Shown piece after piece: positions 1-6,842 of a DNA stretch of 10,765 bases; positions within the stretch are counted from its first letter, which is position 1, and every line of letters starts with the position of its first letter. The stretch lies in the NCBI GenBank assembly GCA_028565635.1, contig JAOXYB010060201.1:1-10765 (forward strand), written 5' to 3'. The notes beneath the pieces are model-generated. The model searched no databases. It had not been told where the DNA came from and worked only from the letters and a program-made list of their open reading frames with translations. This DNA comes from Phoronis ovalis. Lineage: Eukaryota; Phoronida; Phoronidae. Made by a program: the position numbers and the translations under genes.

Positions 1-333
1 TGCAGGAATTTATCATTTGTGATTCGTGAAAAGGCAATATTATTTCCTTCAAGCGGTGGTCCCTACCCATTTCCCCCTTCAATGGGTCATAATAACAGAT
101 ATTTCTGATGTCATTTTGCCGCGTCACAAACCTGTATGTTGTATAATACAAAGGAGCATAACTCGGAAACCTACTGTAAGAACGCTTTATCAAAAAAATC
201 AAACATTATATCTGGTGACCTGGTGACGAAGTCTAAAATAATTTTTAATGTTCTTCATGCTCGTCCAAATTGTGCATTTAGTTGTTTAATTGTTAGCCAT
301 TGTTTATTAACTTTACAGAATTTTTACGGTACT

Positions 334-378
334 GCAAGTTTTTTCCAGATGCAAGATTTTTTCAGATGCAACTTTTTA
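334..378. repeat. 17-bp tandem repeat, about 2.6 imperfect copies
   Basis: The units are GCAAGTTTTTTCCAGAT (334-350), GCAAGATTTTTTCAGAT (351-367) and a partial GCAACTTTTT (368-377). The copies differ at a few bases. Confidence 0.85.
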
Positions 379-526
379 TGTGCTACAGATTTGATATCCC
401 ATTAATTATACCAGTACCTGTATAACCATCCTTCTTAATGCTTCATTTATAATCAATTATGAATGATTTATCAAACAATGAAATGTTGTACTTTATTTTA
501 AATTTAATTGTTAGCCAGTCATTACG

Positions 527-605
527 GTATATTGTTTCGGCATATTGTTTCGTAACATGTACATGTATGTAATCCCATGTGAGCTTATGTAACCCCATGT
601 GTATA
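527..605. repeat. Two adjacent short tandem repeats (13-bp and 20-bp units)
   Basis: A 13-bp unit GTATATTGTTTCG is at 527-539 and recurs with one change at 540-552. Next to it TATGTAATCCCATGTG (566-581) recurs as TATGTAACCCCATGTG (586-601) with a 20-bp period. The region continues into ATACATGTAATG-type repeats near 692-722. Confidence 0.8.
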
Positions 606-694
606 TATAAGCTGACTGGGCTTATTTTTAACACTCCTTGTAGTGGTGATTTATTATCAATATAATCTTTACGAAAAAGAAATTATAATACACA

Positions 695-860
695 TGTAAT
701 ACATGTAATGTAATACATGTAATATAAAAGGAAACCAGTATTACAACAGTCATGTTTTCTTTTGCTGACTGTGTGTTTTGATTTTAAATTACTTACAATT
801 TGAACTCAGACTTTTTCGTACTGTCTCCTCTTCTAGTACATCAGAAGTGGATTATTATAC
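695..860 (+). mobile_element. Possible LTR-retrotransposon remnant (LTR end plus primer-binding-like site)
   Basis: A stretch starting TGTAATACATG (695) and ending TCTAGTACA (840) has TG...CA ends, a TATA-like TATAAAAGG at about 723-731, and right after it TCAGAAGTGGATTATTA. That last motif resembles the CAGAAGTGGGAT core common in Ty3/gypsy primer-binding sites, but the usual leading TGG is missing. No second LTR, gag or pol frame is in view. Confidence 0.25.
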
Positions 861-1651
861 TTAACAATTAGGTGAACAATGTTAAAACACATACGTATAT
901 GACCGAATTCTTATTATCGAAAATTGTATATGTCTATTCCCTGAAATCAGCTCAGTGGTATTGTTTACAAACAACACATTTTATCAAATTTCTTATTCCG
1001 CTCTAACTGAACCTGCCCGAACTGGCCTCAGTTCCTAGAAAAAGAATTATCAAATGGCTCGGCCTTTGTTTCTTTTTTTAGGCATCCTGTATATCAAACT
1101 TCTCATATCTGTCATTATGAAAATTCCTAGGTCTTAACTCTTCTGTCTGGTCCGGCTCTCTGCAATACACTCCCCCCAAATTTAAGTAATTTAAAACATC
1201 CTGCATATGGTTCATACTATTGTTTTCTTCAGTGCTACTGTGATGTAATTTTATGTTATTTTTTAATCTGGATTTTCTATTTTTATACATTTTTCTGTAA
1301 TTTTTAATCTAGGCACAACTTTGTATGCCTGTTAGAGTAGGCTACCTTCATTGTATCATAATAAAAAATCATCAGATTAGAGATTATAATGAAGGCTTAT
1401 TGCTTTTGTTAATTCTCATGGCAAAGTGACAAATTTTTATTTTCTAGATCGAGAGATTTGTATTTTGTAAACAAGAAAATTTTTCAATATGAACATGATG
1501 TACGACATTTGATTTTAAATTCTTTTCAATATAAAGTCGATAGAATCATCATCTGATACTTCTAAGGTTTTGATTCATGCAAACTTTTTATGATTGCTAT
1601 GGCAGTGGAATCAGAAGCTTTATTTCCTACGTTTTTGCCAATTAGTCTTAC

Positions 1652-1803
1652 CTTCATTGCCCACATGGTGTATAGTATCTGGTGTGTTATTGCATAACTA
1701 GTCATTCCTTTTGTAGACATTATTCTTAGGCACATTTCTGACATCTTACAACCACTGCTGATCTCATGCATGCAGGCATCACTAGTCTGTTCGTCAAATG
1801 CCA
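1652..1803 (-). CDS. C16orf89-like coding exon 3
   Basis: The acceptor TTTTGCAG and donor AAG|GTAAGA flank 152 nt. The exon completes a valine codon and encodes AFDEQTSDACMHEISSGCKM, then SEMCLRIMSTKGMTSYAITH and QILYTMWAMK. The S-D-x-C, C-x-x-S-x-x-C and S-Y-x-x-T-H-Q spacing is the strongest match to DUF4735. The frame stays open into the intron to 1562, but the near-perfect donor fixes the end. The next exon is not in the window. Confidence 0.83.
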
Positions 1804-4217
1804 CTGCAAAATAAAGAAAAGGACTTTAGCTATTTAATTTTTGTACAGCTATATTCAGCTCATTCTATGTGTATTGAAGATACCAATGTCATACTAGATG
1901 AGTATGTAGTTACAAAGAAAAATAAGCAAAGTACAGTCATGTGAACATGCAGTATACCATTTTTTCTCACACGTTCACATGAAATACCGAATTAAGCGCT
2001 TTTTTCGAAAGTTATTAATAAAAGTGAGCAAGGACAACTGTTTTTATCATAATCATAGTCTAGTGTTAACTGATTTGCATCATGCCCGTATTTCCAAACA
2101 GCTAGATTCGCATATATCAATTTAGTACATTGCTGTACAAACTGCAAGAGAATAGGATAAAACATGCAAGGATTAGACAGTGTACATACTGAGAACATAC
2201 ACATTGTATAACATCAGTCTATTAGGTCAGTCACCAGGGGGTAGGCGCAACAATAAGATAGATCAAAGTATTTTGCCAAAAAATATCCTTTAGACATCTA
2301 CCAATCACTTTATTGGTAATTTTAATATCCCAGTCATTTGACTATCACTTGTTCTTATAAACTCACCTATGTCTTTCTTGGATCTAACCTCCTCAGGCCA
2401 TGTCATAGACGGATCAAGTTTCTGATGCGGCAACCACATGTTCCAAGGTTGCATTATCATTTGACCTGCCATTTCAAAATATTCATGATCTAATTTTTTC
2501 AAACGTGGCATGGCTTGGTAAGGTAAAGGTTCTAGGACATCTTTAATTACTTGGATTCTTCCTGCCAAAGCCGGTTCTAGATGAGTCAGTTTAAAACTGT
2601 AGTAGTCATGAAGAACAGAAGTAACGTGTCCTTAAAAATGCAAAGATATACAATATACATATCCAGGCTGTGATTTCTCTTTCTAGGGCTCATCCCATCT
2701 TACTCATACTACATTGGCAATGAAGGATTCAAATTAAAGCCACTGTTTAAGCTACACTGCAAATTTTTATAACTGTAATAATCGAAACATAATCTTAAAC
2801 TCCATTTGTCAGATTTGTTTGCTAATCATTATTCATATAGTTACTAGTAAATGATACACATACAGGCCAGTGAAATCAGTCACAAGGGTTATGGGTAAGC
2901 AACTCATATTAAGCAAAAACCAAGAGCGGCAGTACAGGCGGGTAGACGGGGGACAGTCAGAATAGCTAGTTCTTGGCCTTGGGTATGCATGTGCTTTACA
3001 AAAAAACAGCCGGAGTGAAAGGGTAATATTTTTCAGTAGTTAAACTGGGCACCCAGGACGTAGACCCTGAAAAGCAAAAAACAAACATTAGGTTCCGAAA
3101 ATAATAAAAGGGTGTGTGCTATCCAATTTGAAATGAAATATGTTTGTATACGTTTATGTACCCTAGGTTAATTTATGGATAATCCTGGTTCAAGACATTC
3201 TGCACTAGCTCTTGATAATCTGACTTGTGAGCTGTATGAACAGTCATGGAATGTTACATAGCCAATTACAGTGAAAGTCCTCAAACTTGGGAATCTGTAA
3301 TTTCTACCGAATGAGTTCATATATCACCGTCCATGCAGATACTCTCTGATTATCCAACTTCATCTCCCACTACTTTTATGGCCATTTGCAACTCCTGCGC
3401 TGGAACCTAGAGAATAGGGGTACTTCAATGCCAAAAAACTTGGTAATTACTGCATGGTAAAAACTGAATTCAGCTGTTTCAAATGGTGATGGGAGTAGTG
3501 GAAGTTGAAGTTGGATAATGAGAGAGTATCTGGACTGTCACGTATGAACTCATTCAGTAGGAATTACATAGATTTCGAAGTTTGGGCACTTTCACTGTAT
3601 GGGCTATGTAAGATTCCATGACTGTTCGCACAGTTCACACGCCATATTATCAAGAGCTAGTGTAGACAAGTACCATCATCCATGTCTTCTAGGTAACGGC
3701 GGATAAACAGTATATCAGGAGCCAAAACAGCTGACGTGGTTGGCTAGAGCTAGTGCAGAACGTCATTAAACAAGGACTAATTTATGGACAACGACCCTCG
3801 GCTTTCAGTAATTCAGTACTATCAAAGTTCAGTAGCATTTTGAAGTACTTCAACTTGCTACACTGATATCTAAAAAATCGGCATGCGTAACCAAAGCCGA
3901 TCTGATGCGAAAGTACTTTCAGCTTCAATGATAGATTTATCATTTTACAAACAGTTGAAATAGACAGTAGGTATGGTTCCCACAGCAACAAGGAACTCAA
4001 AAATGATTCGATTCGAACCCGGATTCGATATACCTTCAAGTATGCGAATTCCAAAAATTCCGTCAATATTCATAGCATGGAAATTGTCTTTGTAAAACTC
4101 AGCTAACTTTTCAATTGCGTACAGTACATTAATAAAATTCACGTCACATTTGGTTTGAAATACAGTGAAACAAAGCCAAACTGTGCATAAATGCCAAATC
4201 TTCATGGTGGTCACCAT
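1652..4217 (-). CDS. Secreted C16orf89/UPF0764 (DUF4735) family protein, spliced, 3'-partial
   Basis: Three minus-strand exons, 4034-4217, 2367-2630 and 1652-1803, join in phases 1, 1 and 0 to about 200 residues. The start MVTTMKIWHLCTVWLCFTVF is a signal peptide (lysine, then a hydrophobic core, then QTKC), so the product should enter the secretory pathway. The mature N-terminus has the helix AIEKLAEFYKDNFHAMNIDG and then IFGIRILEG, which matches the family's N-x-D-G-x-x-G block. Exon 3 carries DEQTSDACMHEISSGCKMSE, MCLRIMSTKG and SYAITHQILYTMWA, matching the family's cysteine-containing block that ends in a THQ/SHQ motif. The molecular function of this family is not established; the human gene is reported as thyroid-enriched and secreted. 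The C-terminal part is missing at the left edge. Family assignment rests on recalled motifs and is fairly sure. Confidence 0.8.
1804..2366 (-). other. Intron 2 of the C16orf89-like gene
   Basis: This 563-bp intron is bounded by GTGAGT and TTTGCAG. A perfect 10-bp inverted repeat (TCATGTGAAC at 1937-1946 against 1973-1982, with a 26-bp spacer) is the only structure I noticed. A 70-codon minus open frame at 1992-2204 shows no family resemblance. Confidence 0.8.
2367..2630 (-). CDS. C16orf89-like coding exon 2
   Basis: A 264-nt exon lies between TTTTTAAG and ATAG|GTGAGT and is open for 88 codons. It encodes HVTSVLHDYYSFKLTHLEPA, then LAGRIQVIKDVLEPLPYQAM and a tryptophan-rich tail (PWNMWLPHQKLD, MTWPEEV). 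Phase 1 on both sides matches its neighbours: RILE-G-HVTSV upstream and KKDI-V-AFDEQ downstream. The central region of this family is weakly conserved, so the call leans on frame continuity. Confidence 0.78.
3180..3777. mobile_element. Foldback-type inverted-repeat element in intron 1 of the C16orf89-like gene
   Basis: The left arm (about 3182-3396) and the right arm (about 3472-3777) are inverted copies with scattered mismatches and small indels, around a loop of about 75 bp. Matching blocks include TAGCTCTTGATAAT, ACAGTCATGGAAT, AATGAGTTCATA, GATACTCTCT and TTATCCAACTTCA. The outer ends pair as TCCTGGTTCAAGAC against TCCTTGTTTAATGAC, followed by TTCTGCACTAGCTCT on both. An 11-bp direct repeat, TAATTTATGGA, flanks it at 3169-3179 and 3778-3788, which looks like a target-site duplication. 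There is no transposase frame. Long inverted arms with a 9-11 bp duplication resemble foldback or Mutator-like non-autonomous elements, but the class is uncertain. Confidence 0.82.
3654..3755. repeat. Nested insertion flanked by 9-bp direct repeats in the right arm
   Basis: GAGCTAGTG occurs at 3654-3662 and 3747-3755. The left arm has this motif once, continuing directly into TTCTGCAC on the outer side. The extra 84 bp at 3663-3746 therefore seem to have been inserted into, or duplicated within, the right arm only. Confidence 0.65.
4034..4217 (-). CDS. C16orf89-like coding exon 1 (signal peptide)
   Basis: The exon runs from ATG at 4217 to the donor GAAG|GTATAT. Two in-frame ATGs, at 4215-4217 and 4203-4205, precede the hydrophobic core. 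Both have A at -3, and the first also has G at +4. A further in-frame ATG at 4305-4307 would put a long charged extension in front of the signal peptide and is less likely. The exon ends one base into a glycine codon that the next exon completes. Confidence 0.8.
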
Positions 4218-4283
4218 CTTTGTTTTTCTTGGTTTGCAGAATGCTTCATAGAGGTCGCGACTGAGCAAGGTAGACGGCTTGTA

Positions 4284-4380
4284 CTTGTGAAAATTATAGA
4301 GGAACAAACGCCGTTTTATGTTGTTAGTAACATATTGGGTACAAAAAGAAAAAAAGAAACAACAACTTATAAATACTTAC
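4284..4380 (-). other. Candidate 97-nt intron in the 5'UTR of the C16orf89-like gene
   Basis: The donor GAG|GTAAGTAT at 4381/4380 is a near-perfect consensus. A TTACTAAC branch-point-like motif lies at about 4320-4328, followed by TTTGTTCCTCTATAATTTTC and the acceptor CACAAG at 4284. Splicing would leave about 66 nt of leader before the ATG at 4217 and would keep the alternative ATG at 4307 out of the mRNA. Confidence 0.45.
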
Positions 4381-4526
4381 CTCGGGCAAGAAAGTAATAA
4401 CATAAAAATTAACAATTTTATGTTTAATTTAATATTTGTAGCCTGTTTCAATAGGCTATATACTTAGACAAGGGCTAGACAGTATTTAGGAATGATTTTT
4501 CAAGTTTAGTGAAGGAATAAATAACG

Positions 4527-4534
4527 TATTTATA
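4527..4534 (-). promoter_or_regulatory. TATA-like box upstream of the C16orf89-like gene
   Basis: The minus strand reads TATAAATA here, about 150 nt upstream of the candidate 5'UTR donor. An initiator-like TCATTCC follows at 4489-4495, about 41 nt downstream of the box, which is slightly farther than usual. In DNA this AT-rich the match could be chance. Confidence 0.3.
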
Positions 4535-4745
4535 GCTCGAATACAATATATGTCCATAATACAAAAACAGATGAAAATCACAAATTACTGCACTGTATTG
4601 TGTGATTGACTTTCTTTGCCATTAAAAAAGAAAACAAAAGGGAATGAAAGAAAATTAAAATAATTAATTAAATGAAATAAGCTCTTCAGTGAAAGAGAAA
4701 GATTAAAAAAGTAATAAAAATACAGAGGGATATTCATACTTGCCA

Positions 4746-4785
4746 ACTGTCTCAATTCTGGTGGGACTGTCTCAATTTTTGTCAG
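4746..4785. repeat. Degenerate 20-bp tandem duplication
   Basis: ACTGTCTCAATT occurs at 4746-4757 and again at 4766-4777, 20 bp apart, with divergent sequence between them. On the minus strand the segment lies inside a 92-codon open frame (4585-4863) and reads TKIETVPPELRQLASMNIPL. Confidence 0.7.
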
Positions 4786-6196
4786 ATTGTTGCTGAATTT
4801 ATAGGTAGTACAACTAGAAGACCATACAAAAACTCTCCCAGATAAACTGCAGATAAGGAACATCTAACAATTGCAAAACAAAGTGTCTGCTTCTGGTAAA
4901 CACTAGGGAATTTGTTTAAAATTCATGTATTTTTTATTTAAGTATAAATGTCAAAAAGGTATATAAATGTTGGCGTATCTGTATTATCTAATTGTATAGC
5001 AGCTTTGAAATAAGCCTAAAATTTTTGCACAAAATATATCATTAGCTCACATGAAATATATGTGTAGGTCTATCTGATGTCATATCAAAGAACACATTAA
5101 TTTAAGTATGCAATATTTTCTATTTAATTGGTGTGATGCCCTTCAGCACTAGAATTGTTCAGATATTTGTTATTTTCTTATCCAGTTAAAACTCATGGAT
5201 ATTAATAAGTCTATGAAAATCCAATAAATAAGGATATTTTTCAAGTTCAAAGTGTTAATGATGCATGGCGTGTAATAATTGAGCATGTGATTTGATGTTT
5301 TTTTGGTTGGGTTCCCCACTCGTTCGATTTAGTCAGAATTTGCGATGTATTATAAGGACAACTATGATAATTATATCTTGTAAACTAAAAATGTACCTTG
5401 GCAGTTTTAACAAAAAAAAATGTTAATAGCAAAAATTGGGCTTAGTATCCGTTAATTATTCGAGTTTCACACATTAACATAAAAATTAAATCCCCAACTT
5501 AAACTCCAAGAGCCATCCCTGCAGTATGATAATTTTAACAAATGGAAGAACAGGCAACTATTCAAGGTCTAGAAAGTAAAGTATAAAAAAACTGAAAGGA
5601 GTCTAAAATAGAGGAGTAGATACAACTAAAACAAAGTGTTGCAAACCACAAATTTGAATTAAAATATATTTGTTCAGTTTCAAGTATTTACTTCAAATAT
5701 TGTCAAAGTAAGATTCAATATTTCAAAGACAAGGTTCAGATATCAGTTTGTTCGATTTTAATCCAAATAAAAAATTACAATAGGACCTCGATCTTGGCCT
5801 GTGACATGCACTCCTAATTTAGGACACTTATTTGTATATAATAATGTACATGAATATTCAAAGAATGACAGCACAGTGCAAACAGTAAAATAAAACCTAT
5901 TGGTGGCTAGCAAACATCAAATAGTACTGGGAATTGTAAATTTACAGCTTTACAATTTAGGAGTAGTAAAACAGCATTAACAAAACTATACATTCATGGT
6001 GACATACAAACATTTGATTAGTCAAACTCTTGTGATAATAAAAAATAAATGTAACAAAATATAATACTATCATTTGCCAAACGTATTTAAACACTTAACA
6101 TATAATGTGAGCAACAATAATTTATGACCATTGTAACATCAAAATAAATACAATATTATTAAGTTAGTCTACGAGTACAAAAATCTCATGAAAAAT

Positions 6197-6256
6197 TTGA
6201 GTGGTAACTGGACACAGCCATAATGCTTGAGTGGTAACTGGACACAGCCATAATGC
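6197..6256. repeat. Exact two-copy 30-bp tandem duplication
   Basis: The 30-bp unit starting TTGAGTGGTAACTGGACACA occurs twice with no mismatch at 6197-6226 and 6227-6256. The identity suggests a recent slip or duplication. It lies just past the putative 3' end of RMDN. Confidence 0.97.
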
Positions 6257-6319
6257 TTTGATAGTACTAGTTTGCTGGGACATGGATACCTAATGGTTCT
6301 TCCAAAACCAAACGTGACG

Positions 6320-6791
6320 AACATAATTTTTATACGTTTATTGAGCTGTCATATATAGCCTATTGATAATTGGTTGGATAATTTGTATACAAATGTACCT
6401 ACCATCCGGAACAGTGACTATGCATAGTCAGATGTAAATTAGGTGCTATAATGTATTTCAAGGTGTCACATGTGGCTTTAGAAGTACCAAAAATCACTGG
6501 CAACTGGCATCATAATTATTTATCAATGAAAACTTAAAGAAACTTCTGTATTAAAGAGGTACTAACAAAGGAAATCTCACAACAATTAATAAGTAGCAAA
6601 TGGGTGCAGCCATAAAATGTGTTGAAATAGATATTAAGCTTTTACTTGTGATGTGGAAATACTTTCAAAACACAGAAAAAAAATTCATCTTTCTTAAAAT
6701 CTGGAATGATACAATACACTTCTGAACTGAGTCACCATTGATACCACTGGTGTTTTTGGTGGGAAAGATCGGTGAGCAAATCCTTGATTAT
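6320..6791 (-). other. Probable 3'UTR of the RMDN gene
   Basis: This non-coding stretch runs from the stop codon to the first canonical AATAAA hexamer, so the 3'UTR would be about 450-470 nt. It contains two perfect palindromes, at 6381-6394 and 6415-6430. The exact cleavage site is not visible, so the lower boundary is approximate. Confidence 0.55.
6337..6342 (-). terminator. Candidate poly(A) signal AATAAA for RMDN
   Basis: A canonical AATAAA is seen on the minus strand about 450 nt after the stop codon. It is followed within about 15-40 nt by a T/G-rich stretch (GTTCGTCACGTTTGGTTTTG), as expected for the downstream element. I found no canonical AATAAA between the stop codon and this site. 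Confidence 0.55.
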
Positions 6792-6842
6792 TTAACCATA
6801 CTTCTGTAACAAAGTATCAACTTCTCTCTGTGCTTCAATGTC
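6792..6842 (-). CDS. RMDN1: RMDN terminal coding exon
   Basis: After acceptor TTTCAG the exon encodes [16 protein letters not shown] and stops at TAA (6792-6794). The short amphipathic C-terminal helix (D-x-x-A-x-x-E-x-x-x-L-L) is usual at the end of RMDN proteins. The exon continues into the 3'UTR. Confidence 0.9.
   Translation of the reverse strand, partial: DIEAQREVDTLLQKYG

Larger units (their letters stand above)
1..1651 (-). other. Beginning of the next C16orf89-like intron, repeat-rich; no exon seen
   Basis: After exon 3 the family continues with a block containing a conserved RD-x-F-M-E-type segment and a WxxxIL-type segment; neither is visible here on the minus strand, so the following exon should lie beyond position 1. 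The stretch holds short tandem repeats at 334-378 and 527-605 and a possible LTR remnant at about 695-860. Open frames near both strands' starts are not supported as genes. Confidence 0.55.
2631..4033 (-). other. Intron 1 of the C16orf89-like gene
   Basis: The intron is about 1.4 kb, from GTATAT to TTTTTAAG. Apart from the foldback element at 3180-3777 it holds a locally GC-richer patch near 2930-3070 in which I recognise nothing. The intron could contain a missed small exon, but exons 1 and 2 already join in phase and in family order. Confidence 0.75.
4535..6319. other. Intergenic region, no gene seen
   Basis: About 1.8 kb separates the RMDN poly(A) signal from the C16orf89-like promoter region. 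It is very AT-rich, and I find no exon-like block with splice signals on either strand. It holds a degenerate 20-bp duplication near 4746-4777 and an exact 30-bp tandem duplication at 6197-6256. Confidence 0.65.

Noticed and set aside
26-405. Plus-strand open frames of 66 and 89 codons at the left end
   Set aside because: They overlap in different frames, have no splice or family signal, and one runs through the 17-bp tandem repeat.
1562-1651. Continuation of C16orf89-like exon 3 to the in-frame stop
   Set aside because: The donor AAG|GTAAGA at 1652/1651 is near-perfect and the read-through residues lack family resemblance.
1937-1982. 10-bp perfect inverted repeat in intron 2 as a small transposon
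   Set aside because: The total span is only 46 bp with no flanking duplication; a chance hairpin is the simpler explanation.
4010-4020. Minus-strand GGGTTCGAATC, like a tRNA or SINE B box
   Set aside because: No A box or cloverleaf-compatible sequence lies at the right distance upstream, which is coding exon 1 of the C16orf89-like gene.
3782-4066. 94-codon minus-strand frame overlapping the exon 1 donor
   Set aside because: It is out of frame with the signal-peptide exon and mostly intronic; its composition is unremarkable.
4218-4307. Upstream in-frame ATG at 4307 as the start of the C16orf89-like protein
   Set aside because: It would place about 30 charged residues before the signal peptide, and the segment overlaps a plausible 5'UTR intron boundary.
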